Positions 50,974-57,911 of a stretch of DNA of 64,000 nucleotides are shown piece by piece. How positions within the stretch are numbered: position 1 is the first letter of the stretch; each line of letters opens with the position of its first letter. The notes below the pieces were generated by a model that saw only the letters and a program-made list of their open reading frames with translations, was not told the DNA's origin and did no database searches. This DNA is from an uncultured Cuneatibacter sp. GTDB taxonomy: Bacteria > Bacillota > Clostridia > Lachnospirales > Lachnospiraceae. The stretch spans positions 7,919 to 71,918 of the forward strand of contig CAKQHB010000014.1 in NCBI GenBank assembly GCA_934234215.1, given 5' to 3'. The position numbers were made by a program, and so were the translations under genes.

Positions 50974-51834
50974 TTAATCTTTTTTCTGATTTGCCAGATA
51001 TTCAATGCAGCTGTGGGCTGCCACGTTGCCTTCTCCCACTGCCTTTGTGTACTGGTAGGGACGTCCTGTACAGTCTCCCGCCGCAAAACAGCCCGCCAGA
51101 TTTGTCCGCTGCGCCCGGTCAACCACGATATGTCCGCTGTCCACAGTCAATCCCGGAATCAGTGTGGACGGTGCAATGGCGTTGCGCAGACAAAACAATC
51201 CGTCCACTGCAACTTCCCCACCGTCACGCAACGTGATGCTCTCCACCTTTTTCTCTCCATTTACCGCCTTCGGAATGTTTCTGGAGCTGTGTACATTTTC
51301 TTTTATCACAGTGCTGTCCGCAAAAGCAGGATAATAGTAGACTTCCGCCGCCAGATCCGCCAGATATTCCACTTCATGCTCATACTTCGGATCGTTGCAC
51401 AGCACTGCGATCTTTTTGCCCCGGTACAGCATGCCGTCACAGGTGGCGCAATAGCTGACACCGCGTCCCAAAAGCTCCGCCTCGCCGTCCAGCACCTTTG
51501 CAGTCATAACGCCCATCGCCAGAATCAGTGTCTTTGTCTCATAGATTTCATTGTCCGCCAGCACCATATAATAATCTCCGGCTGCCATGACATTTGTGAC
51601 CGTCTTTTCCGTAATTTCCAGCTCCGCTGCCTCTGCATGCTCCTCAAACCGCTTCAAAAGCTCCTGTCCTGTCACTGCCGGAAAGCCCGGATAGTTCGTG
51701 ATCTTTTCCGCCCGGCGTACCTTGTCACTCAGCGTCTTTGAGCCGAACCACACAAACTCTTTTCGATACGTCTTTAAATTCAATGCCGCAGACAATCCCG
51801 CAGGACCGGTTCCGATAATGATACAATCGTACAT
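50974..51834 (-). CDS. Thioredoxin reductase-like flavoprotein lacking NADPH motifs
   Basis: FAD-dependent disulfide reductase of 286 residues. FAD sites: GTGPAGLSAALNL at the start and the GCFAAGDCTGRPYQ segment near the end. The redox pair is CATC (SYCATCDGMLYRGK). In the middle domain the NADPH loop GGGxSAxE is replaced by LCNDPKYEHEVEYL, and the HRRxxxR phosphate-binding motif is missing. This matches ferredoxin-dependent (FFTR-type) or other pyridine-nucleotide-independent thioredoxin reductases described in clostridia. No thioredoxin gene adjoins. It lies just downstream of the L-serine/L-cysteine lyase gene, with a 17-base gap. Confidence 0.85.
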   Translation of the reverse strand: MYDCIIIGTGPAGLSAALNLKTYRKEFVWFGSKTLSDKVRRAEKITNYPGFPAVTGQELLKRFEEHAEAAELEITEKTVTNVMAAGDYYMVLADNEIYETKTLILAMGVMTAKVLDGEAELLGRGVSYCATCDGMLYRGKKIAVLCNDPKYEHEVEYLADLAAEVYYYPAFADSTVIKENVHSSRNIPKAVNGEKKVESITLRDGGEVAVDGLFCLRNAIAPSTLIPGLTVDSGHIVVDRAQRTNLAGCFAAGDCTGRPYQYTKAVGEGNVAAHSCIEYLANQKKD

Positions 51835-51851
51835 ACAAAACCTCTTTCTTT

Positions 51852-53123
51852 TTATTCTTCCAGCATCATTTTTATAATTTCCTTATCTGTCTGATACATA
51901 CCGACTTTTCCGATATATCCGACGCAGCTGATCGTCTCGCCCGCATTTTCTTTCAAAATGCCTGTGTATGCCTCATATTCCCGATTCTGCATCGCCAGAT
52001 AATGTGCCATCATCGCTGCATCGAGACTGGAGGCGATCTTTGCCGCGCAGGAGATCTTCGCGCCATCGCAGATAATGCCCGGAATGTTCGCCAGCGTATT
52101 ATCAATGGTCGCTTTGATCTGTCCGTTCGTACCGCCTGCTATGTAAGTAATCGCAGCTGCCGATGCGCAGGATGCCGAAACCGCACCGCAAAATGCCGAC
52201 AGCTTGCCGATAAACTCCTTCTGATAAATCGTCAGCAAACTGGAAAATACCAGTGCCCGGTACAACTTCTCTCTGGAAAGATTCTTTTCTCTCGCATAAA
52301 CAATCACCGGCACCGATGAGGCAATGCCCTGATTGCCGCTGCCGGAATTGATGATAACCGGCATATCACAGCCGCCCATTCGCGCTTCGGATGCTGCTGC
52401 CGCATAGGCTTTCATACGAGTCACAACGCTGTCTGCATAGGACTCCCGGATCACTTTTCCGATGCCAAGTCCGTACTCGCCTGCAATTCCCTCATAGGCA
52501 ATGTCCATATTATATCGAATCTGTCTCTCGTACAAATCTCGAATCAGATCCAGATCCACCTCGTCTGCAAACTGACGAATCCCGTCGATGGACAAACAGC
52601 TCCGGTCGGTCATCACACCGGTCTCCGCCGACTCATCTTCTTTTTCAAATACAACTTCGCCATCCCGTTCGATCCGAACAATATTCGTGTGGGAATGCCG
52701 CACCTCGACTTTCACCGAATGTCCGTCTCCGGCGAGACAGACGATAAAGTGCAGTGGAATCGTGGAATCCAGATACTCCACCTGACACATTCCTGTCTTC
52801 AAAAGCTCTCTCGTCCGCGCTCTGCCTGCATCCGTCACATGCTCCAGCACTTCCATCTTGCCATTCGCATCTCCTGCAGTCGCGCCCAGCACACATGCTG
52901 TCTCAATGCCGGTCAGTCCGCCGGAATTTGGGATTGTCACACAGCGCACGTTTTTGATCATATTTCCGGAACAGAGAACACGGATCTGTTTCGGCTCTGC
53001 TCCCAGCACCTCTCTCGCCTTCGCAGAGGCATATGCCAGCGCGATCGGCTCTGTGCACCCCATTGCCGGAACAAGTTCTTCCCGCAAAATCTTGATGTAA
53101 TCTTCCTGTATCTTCTTGTCCAT
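51852..53123 (-). CDS. L-serine ammonia-lyase / L-cysteine desulfidase family (CyuA/YhaM-like)
   Basis: 4Fe-4S enzyme of 423 residues from the UPF0597 family, which includes L-cysteine desulfidase and alpha-type serine dehydratases. Marks are VPAMGCTEPIALAYASA (cluster Cys near residue 22), SGNMIKNVRCVTIPNSGG, MPVIINSGSGNQGIASSVPV, FCGAVSASCASAAAI and ICDGAKISCAAKIASS, which supply further cysteines. The product is pyruvate and ammonia, plus sulfide if cysteine is used. The ATG at 53123 follows GGAGG. The upstream extension is not family-like. The next gene encodes a thioredoxin reductase-like protein. Confidence 0.9.
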   Translation of the reverse strand: MDKKIQEDYIKILREELVPAMGCTEPIALAYASAKAREVLGAEPKQIRVLCSGNMIKNVRCVTIPNSGGLTGIETACVLGATAGDANGKMEVLEHVTDAGRARTRELLKTGMCQVEYLDSTIPLHFIVCLAGDGHSVKVEVRHSHTNIVRIERDGEVVFEKEDESAETGVMTDRSCLSIDGIRQFADEVDLDLIRDLYERQIRYNMDIAYEGIAGEYGLGIGKVIRESYADSVVTRMKAYAAAASEARMGGCDMPVIINSGSGNQGIASSVPVIVYAREKNLSREKLYRALVFSSLLTIYQKEFIGKLSAFCGAVSASCASAAAITYIAGGTNGQIKATIDNTLANIPGIICDGAKISCAAKIASSLDAAMMAHYLAMQNREYEAYTGILKENAGETISCVGYIGKVGMYQTDKEIIKMMLEE

Positions 53124-53245
53124 GTTTCCTCCATTTCGTAATACTTTATCTGCTGTTTTTTTCTCCTGTATCATAACAAAAAGCCCCTGCGAAAAGCAAG
53201 TGTTCCCGTGATTTTTCTCCTTGAAGAACCACATTCTCTCTGCCA

Positions 53246-53274
53246 TTGACGTTCGGGAAATTCTCCACTATACT
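53246..53274 (+). promoter_or_regulatory. Promoter of the nitroreductase gene
   Basis: TTGACG (53246-53251), 17 bases, TATACT (53269-53274), about 65 bases before the ATG at 53339. Confidence 0.75.
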
Positions 53275-53338
53275 AAAACCATACTTTTTGTGATTTATTT
53301 GATTGGAGCACCAAATGTGTTCCGGAAGGGAGATTTTT

Positions 53339-53860
53339 ATGGAAGCATTGGAAAACATGAAAACAAGAAGAAGTGTCCGCAGCTTCAAGCCGGACGCCGT
53401 TCCCACCGAGCTTCTCGATCAGATTTTGGAAGCTGGCACTTACGCTGCAACTGGTATGAACCGCCAGTCCCCGATCATTCTGGCTGTAACCGATAAAAAA
53501 CTGCGTGACCAGCTATCGGATATGAATCGCCGCATCATGGGCGGTGCAGAAGGCTCAGATCCGTTCTACGGCGCACCGGTCGTTCTCGTTGTTCTTGCAG
53601 ATAAGAGCGCTGCAACCTATGTTTACGATGGCAGCCTTGTCATGGGCAATCTGATGCTGGCAGCACATGCACTGGGTCTCGGAAGCTGCTGGATTCACCG
53701 CGCAAAAGAAGAATTTGAATCTGAGGAAGGCAAAGAAATCCTGAGAAAACTCGGAGTCAAAGGCAACTATGAAGGCATCGGACATTGCATCCTCGGGTAT
53801 ACCGATGGGGAGGAGCCGGAGGCAAAGGCGAGAAAAGAGGGTTGGATTTATCGCGCGTAA
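53339..53860 (+). CDS. Nitroreductase family protein
   Basis: FMN-dependent oxidoreductase of 173 residues. The start MEALENMKTRRSVRSFKPD carries the FMN-phosphate RxSxR motif, followed by LLDQILEAGTYAATGMNRQSP, the dimer segment YDGSLVMGNLMLAAHALGLGSCWIHRA and GHCILGYTDGEEPEAK. NAD(P)H-dependent reduction of quinones or nitro compounds is typical, but the true substrate is open. The ATG at 53339 follows GGGAG. The final codons and stop form part of the outer arm of hairpin 2A. Single-gene unit, plus strand. Confidence 0.93.
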   Translation: MEALENMKTRRSVRSFKPDAVPTELLDQILEAGTYAATGMNRQSPIILAVTDKKLRDQLSDMNRRIMGGAEGSDPFYGAPVVLVVLADKSAATYVYDGSLVMGNLMLAAHALGLGSCWIHRAKEEFESEEGKEILRKLGVKGNYEGIGHCILGYTDGEEPEAKARKEGWIYRA

Positions 53861-54107
53861 ATCTTTTCTATGAAGAGAAAAAGCGAAATCTCACAAATCT
53901 CATGATGTCCTTTGGCTATAACGTGCTCCGGTTCCGGCTTTCTCAAAAATCCTTCTTCCGTCACGAGCGTAACTCACTGTCGTTCAAACAGACGCTCTTA
54001 GACGGCGGATTTTCTCGAAAAACACGGAATCCTCACAATGTTATAGCCGAAGGGCATCATGGGATTTTCTACTTTTTTCTCTTACACACAAAAAAATCTT
54101 TACGCGA
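53853..54107 (+). repeat. Long hairpin element 2A after the nitroreductase gene
   Basis: Imperfect hairpin about 250 bases long. Arms from the outside in: CGCGTAAATC/ATCTTTACGCG (including the stop codon of the gene), GAGAAA/TTTCTC, CATGATG/CATCATG, TTGGCTATAACGTG/TGTTATAGCCGAA. The apex is the core GAGCGTAACTCACTGTCGTT with its pairing partner ACAGACGCTC. The core recurs in inverted orientation in 2B. Confidence 0.75.
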
Positions 54108-54133
54108 AGATTATATTGAATCGCGGCTTCTTC

Positions 54134-54346
54134 GTTGAAACGCGAATACAAAAAGGCTGCGGCTTCCCGTTTGGAAGTAACATTGCGAGGATTCCGTCGT
54201 TTGCCTGCAAATCCTCCCGTCTAAGAGCGTCTGTCTGAACGACAGTGAGTTACGCTCGTGACGGGGATAAAAGGATTTACAGGCAAACAGGAACCGGAGC
54301 ACGTTACTTCCAGATGGGAAGCCGCAGCCTTGTATGTTTGCTTCTA
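54134..54346 (-). repeat. Long hairpin element 2B after the MATE gene
   Basis: Arms AAGGCTGCGGCTTCCC (54154-54169) and GGGAAGCCGCAGCCTT (54316-54331) are perfectly complementary. GGAAGTAAC/GTTACTTCC and TTGCCTG/CAGGCAA continue inward. The apical core read on the minus strand equals that of 2A read on the plus strand except for a base or two, so each core has the same sense as the gene it follows. Confidence 0.75.
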
Positions 54347-54351
54347 TTTTT

Positions 54352-55692
54352 TTAGTAGTCGTACTTCTTCCTCATCCCCAACAGGAACGATGCCGATACG
54401 ATTCCCGCCAGTACTTCTGCGCAGGTGACGGCCAGCCAGATGCCATCCACATCCAAGATGACCGGCAGCAGCAGTACCGCGCTTGTCTGGAAGACCAGAG
54501 TTCGCAGGAAGGAGATTCCCGCGGATACGGCTCCGTTGTTCAGGGCAGTGAAGAAGGAAGAGGTGAAGATGTTCAATCCCATCAGCAGGAACGAGAAGGA
54601 GAACAGGCGGAATGCATGCAGGGTCAGTTCATATAATCCCGCATCGTATCCGACGAAGATGTGTGCCAGCGGCGCTGCCAGCAATTCCGACAACCCCAGC
54701 AGCACAACACCTGCGGTGAGCATCAGCGTCAGACTCTTCTTTCGCATGTTTTTCATCTCATCATGATTTCCGGCACCATAGTGGAAACTGACGATCGGCG
54801 CTGATCCGATGGCGTATCCTACCATGATTGCCACAAAGATAAACTGCACATACATCAGCACGCCGTATGTGGAGACACCGTCCGGTCCAATGTAGCGCAG
54901 TAACTGGAAGTTGTAGAGCATGCTGACAATAGAACCGGAAATATTGCTCATCAGCTCCGAAGAGCCATTTCCACATGCCTGCAGCAGCGGACGAGCCTCC
55001 AGTTTTGTCTTCACAATGCGCAGTCGACTCGTATTCTTTTTGCTGAGGAAATATACAAGAGGAATCACACCGCCAACGCACTGGCTCATAACCGTTGCAA
55101 TCGCAGCTCCGGCAACGCCCCATCGACAGACACCCACCAGCAACGCATCCAGCACCATATTCGTGCATCCCGCTGCAACAGTGACGATCAGTCCGAAATG
55201 CGGTTTTTCTGCCGTAATCAGGAAACTCTGGAATGTATTCTGCAGCATAAAGGCGGTGTTAAACAAAATATTGATGCGACCGTACAGCACACAATCGTCC
55301 ATCATCTCCGGTGTCGCTCCGAGCCACACTGCCAGAGGACGCACAAAGATCATACCAAGCACCGTTGTGACGATGCCGAAAATTGCGGTCAGCATCAGAA
55401 GCATCGTAAAATAGCGATTTGCTGTCTCTTCTTCGCCTTCGCCCAGAGTCTTTGCCACCAGAGCGCTGCCGCCTGCACCCACCATGAATCCCAGCGCACC
55501 GAGAATCATCAGCACCGGCATAATCAGGTTGATCGCTGCAAACGCCGTCTTCCCGGCAAAATTTGAGACAAACAGTCCGTCCACCACACCGTAGATGGAT
55601 GTAAAAATCATCATCAAAATCGAGGGCAGACAGAACTGAAATAGTTTTTTATACGTAAAGTGATCCGAAATCGAGATCGGTTCTTTTCTCAT
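54352..55692 (-). CDS. MATE family efflux transporter
   Basis: Twelve-helix membrane exporter of 446 residues, a second MATE in this window and of a different subgroup (FTYKKLFQFCLPSILMMIFTSIYGVVDGLFVSNFAGKTAFAAIN at the start, GFMVGAGGSALVAKTLGEG next). AAAGGAGG precedes the ATG. The start overlaps the stop of the broken aldo-keto reductase (ATGA), so the two were once translationally coupled. Its 3' end is followed by long hairpin 2B. Substrate unknown. Confidence 0.92.
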   Translation of the reverse strand: MRKEPISISDHFTYKKLFQFCLPSILMMIFTSIYGVVDGLFVSNFAGKTAFAAINLIMPVLMILGALGFMVGAGGSALVAKTLGEGEEETANRYFTMLLMLTAIFGIVTTVLGMIFVRPLAVWLGATPEMMDDCVLYGRINILFNTAFMLQNTFQSFLITAEKPHFGLIVTVAAGCTNMVLDALLVGVCRWGVAGAAIATVMSQCVGGVIPLVYFLSKKNTSRLRIVKTKLEARPLLQACGNGSSELMSNISGSIVSMLYNFQLLRYIGPDGVSTYGVLMYVQFIFVAIMVGYAIGSAPIVSFHYGAGNHDEMKNMRKKSLTLMLTAGVVLLGLSELLAAPLAHIFVGYDAGLYELTLHAFRLFSFSFLLMGLNIFTSSFFTALNNGAVSAGISFLRTLVFQTSAVLLLPVILDVDGIWLAVTCAEVLAGIVSASFLLGMRKKYDY

Positions 55693-56085
55693 TTGACCTC
55701 CTTTGTCAATTCTTTCATAATTTGAGGAATGTTAATTTTTTGCGGACAATGACGCAGGCATGTCCCACAGCCTCAGCAGGAAACGGAATCCCCACTCCGA
55801 CGGTGCTCTCTCCGGATATCCCCAGCGCATAATGTGCTCCGCCGTTTTATTCAGAGTTGACAGACGACCACCCTTCAACGACTCCATAACCCACACCGGA
55901 ATGTTGTGCTCGGTCAAAAGCTCATACTGTCTCTTTGCATCTAACAATGCCCAGTCCACATCGTTTAACTGAATCAGTGCCATATCAAACTCATCGTTCC
56001 AATTTAAAAACCGCTCGGAATCTCCGTTCTGATAAGTATACGCGGTATCGAAATAATTGATTCCATGAAATTCTTTTGTCTGCAT
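55689..56085 (-). pseudogene. Aldo-keto reductase with C-terminal 4Fe-4S part, broken by internal deletions
   Basis: Normal relatives have about 370 residues. Here the start (AAAGGAG, then MQTKEF) is fused straight to HGINYFDTAYTYQNGDSE, skipping the first strand and helix. It then jumps to DMALIQLNDVDWA and the active region NIPVWVMESLKGGRL and APSEWGFRFLLRLWD, and shifts frame at LSAKN. The expected ferredoxin-like end CGTCLRHCPQKINIPQIM then stop is present in another frame and overlaps the MATE start. At least three segments are lost, but both ends remain. Confidence 0.85.
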
Positions 56086-56154
56086 TTGCCTTACTCCTTT
56101 CCCGCGTGTTTCTTTTCATTGTACACGAAAAAAGCGAGTTCTGCAAACACTCTT

Positions 56155-56943
56155 TTAGCCAAGCGCTACGTCTAACACCATCATGAGGCTAAATCCCGCC
56201 GCAAAGAACACCGTTCCGATGTTGGAATGGTCACCTGCCGACATTTCCGGAATCAATTCCTCTACTACAACATACAGCATCGCACCGGCTGCAAAACTCA
56301 ACAGATACGGAAGCAGCGGAACAATCAGGCTCGCGGCGAGAATTGTCAGGATTGCTCCAATCGGTTCCACCACACCAGATGCTACTCCCGCAGCGAATGC
56401 TCTCCTCCGACTCATGCCTTCGCCCCGCAGCGGCATAGAGATGATCGCACCCTCCGGGAAGTTTTGGATTGCAATACCAAGGGAAAGCGCCAGAGCACTC
56501 ATCGCCGTGATCTGTGCATTTCCCATGCGATAGCCTGCGTAGACAACGCCCACCGCCATTCCCTCCGGAATGTTATGCAGCGTCACTGCAAATACCATCA
56601 TCGTCGTCTTTTTCAATTTGCTGTGAGGTCCTTCCGCCTTCTCACTGTTTCGATGCAGATGGGGAATCAGATGATCCAGTCCCAGCAAAAACAAAATGCC
56701 GATCCAAAATCCCACTGCCGCCGGAACGAACGACCATTTTCCCATCGCTGCCGACTGATCCATGGCCGGAATCAGCAGGCTCCACACCGATGCCGCCACC
56801 ATAACCCCCGCTGCAAATCCGGTCAATGCCCGCTGCACCAGATCCCCCAGCTGCTTTTTCATAAAAAATACCATTGCTGCTCCCAGTGACGTTCCCAAAA
56901 ATGGAATCAAAATGCCATAGGCTGTTTCTATCTGAATATTCAT
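56155..56943 (-). CDS. ZIP family divalent metal transporter
   Basis: Membrane protein of 262 residues with eight helices and a short His-containing loop (HLIPHLHRNSEKAEGPHSK). Metal-path motifs VTLHNIPEGMAVGV in helix 4 and GIAIQNFPEGAIIS in helix 5 are those of ZupT/GufA-type ZIP proteins for Zn2+, Mn2+ or Fe2+. The ATG at 56943 follows AGGAGGG. The upstream extension is not part of the fold. The promoter is followed at once by a near-perfect palindrome, suggesting metal-dependent repression. Confidence 0.93.
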   Translation of the reverse strand: MNIQIETAYGILIPFLGTSLGAAMVFFMKKQLGDLVQRALTGFAAGVMVAASVWSLLIPAMDQSAAMGKWSFVPAAVGFWIGILFLLGLDHLIPHLHRNSEKAEGPHSKLKKTTMMVFAVTLHNIPEGMAVGVVYAGYRMGNAQITAMSALALSLGIAIQNFPEGAIISMPLRGEGMSRRRAFAAGVASGVVEPIGAILTILAASLIVPLLPYLLSFAAGAMLYVVVEELIPEMSAGDHSNIGTVFFAAGFSLMMVLDVALG

Positions 56944-56968
56944 TCTATCCCTCCTGTCGTTGCGCTTT

Positions 56969-56988
56969 GTGTTAGCATATACTAACAC
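56969..56988. promoter_or_regulatory. Palindromic operator at the ZIP gene promoter
   Basis: GTGTTAGCAT/ATACTAACAC, a 20-bp palindrome with one mismatched pair, overlaps the start of transcription. The TTAG-N6-CTAA layout is like sites of DtxR/MntR-type metal regulators. The binding protein is not known. Confidence 0.65.
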
Positions 56989-57015
56989 TATATACAGCAT
57001 GGAACTTTCTGTCAA
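56987..57015 (-). promoter_or_regulatory. Promoter of the ZIP transporter gene
   Basis: Minus strand TTGACA (57010-57015), 17 bases, TATAGT (56987-56992): a near-consensus SigA promoter, as expected for a gene held off by a repressor. Confidence 0.8.
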
Positions 57016-57025
57016 GAAAAAGTGC

Positions 57026-57054
57026 TTGCATTTTGGAAGCAAATCGTGTATAAC
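57026..57054 (+). promoter_or_regulatory. Promoter of the hemolysin III family gene
   Basis: TTGCAT (57026-57031), 17 bases, TATAAC (57049-57054), diverging from the ZIP promoter. Confidence 0.65.
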
Positions 57055-57066
57055 ATCCATATGACG

Positions 57067-57120
57067 TAACGTAGTTTCAAAAACTACATGCTGTGAATTA
57101 TGTATCCAACATGTAGTCTT
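57067..57120 (+). other. Structured leader of the hemolysin III family gene
   Basis: Two overlapping hairpins are possible: GTAGTTT-CAA-AAACTAC (about 57071-57087) and CTACATG...CATGTAG (about 57084-57116). They share the ACTAC bases, so only one can form at a time. I do not recognise a known riboswitch. Confidence 0.4.
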
Positions 57121-57146
57121 GCAACAAAAAGATCGGAGGTTTTCAA

Positions 57147-57797
57147 ATGAATCTTAAAGTCAAAGATCCCGGAAGTGCATTTACTCATTTTATCGGAATG
57201 ATAGCTGCTGCCGCATGCACGATGCCGCTTTTGTATAAGGCTTTTACCGAGAAGGGCGCTTTAAGCGGCACTTCCTGCGCGATTTTTATGGCAAGCATGA
57301 TCCTGCTCTACACCGCCAGCACCGTCTACCATACCTTCGACATTTCCACGAAGGTCAATCGCATCCTAAAAAAGCTGGATCATTCCATGATCTCAGTTCT
57401 GATCGCCGGATCGTATACACCGGTCTGCCTGCTTGTATTGCAGCGCTCCATTGGTATCCCGCTGCTTATCGCGGTCTGGAGCATCGCCATCGTCGGCATT
57501 CTCATCAAGCTGTTTTGGATCAACTGCCCGAAGTTCTTCTCGTCGATTCTGTACATCGGCATGGGATGGGCATGTGTCTTTGCTTTCTCGCAGCTGTGGA
57601 GCAGTCTGAGTCTCGCTGCATTCCTGTGGCTTCTGATCGGCGGTATTTTCTACACTGTCGGAGGCGTCATCTACGCACTGAAGCTTCCGCTGTTTAATGC
57701 CAGACACCGCTACTTCGGTTCCCATGAAATCTTTCATGTATTTGTGCTGCTTGGCAGCGCTTGCCACTTTATTTTCATGTTCTGCTATATTGTATAA
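57147..57797 (+). CDS. Hemolysin III (PAQR) family membrane protein
   Basis: Seven-helix protein of 216 residues. Marks are the start DPGSAFTHFIGMIAAA, the SxxYHTFD segment (TASTVYHTFDISTKVNRILKKLDHSMISVLIAGSYTPV) and the C-terminal FGSHEIFHVFVLLGSACHF, which supply the Ser/Asp/His metal site of the PAQR superfamily. Despite the name, most bacterial members are not toxins; a lipid-hydrolase or membrane-homeostasis role is suspected. A ribosome binding site GGAGG precedes the ATG. Divergent from the ZIP gene and convergent with the P-type ATPase gene. Confidence 0.92.
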   Translation: MNLKVKDPGSAFTHFIGMIAAAACTMPLLYKAFTEKGALSGTSCAIFMASMILLYTASTVYHTFDISTKVNRILKKLDHSMISVLIAGSYTPVCLLVLQRSIGIPLLIAVWSIAIVGILIKLFWINCPKFFSSILYIGMGWACVFAFSQLWSSLSLAAFLWLLIGGIFYTVGGVIYALKLPLFNARHRYFGSHEIFHVFVLLGSACHFIFMFCYIV

Positions 57798-57815
57798 CTG
57801 GATTTCCAATCCATT

Positions 57816-57860
57816 AAAAATAGAATCCTGCAGCGCAGGATTCTCCGCTAAAGCAAAAAA
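57816..57860 (-). repeat. Terminator-linked palindromic element, copy E6 (inner part deleted)
   Basis: Minus strand TTTTTTTGCTTTA is joined directly to GCGGAGAATCCTGC and its partner GCAGGATTCTATTTTT: both ends are kept, the palindrome and GC-rich centre are missing. Confidence 0.75.
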
Positions 57861-57900
57861 ATCCGTGACCTGCAGGTTTCCCTGCAAATCACGGATTTTT
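57854..57900 (-). terminator. Terminator of the P-type ATPase gene
   Basis: ATCCGTGACCTGCAGG (57861-57876) pairs with CCTGCAAATCACGGAT (57881-57896) with small internal mismatches; T-tracts follow on both strands. Confidence 0.85.
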
Positions 57901-57911
57901 TTATTGAAATT

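Noticed and set aside
53785..54302. Frames around hairpins 2A and 2B (HERNSLSF peptides on both strands)
   Set aside because: The peptide arises twice in opposite directions because the hairpin core is inverted; no start signals.
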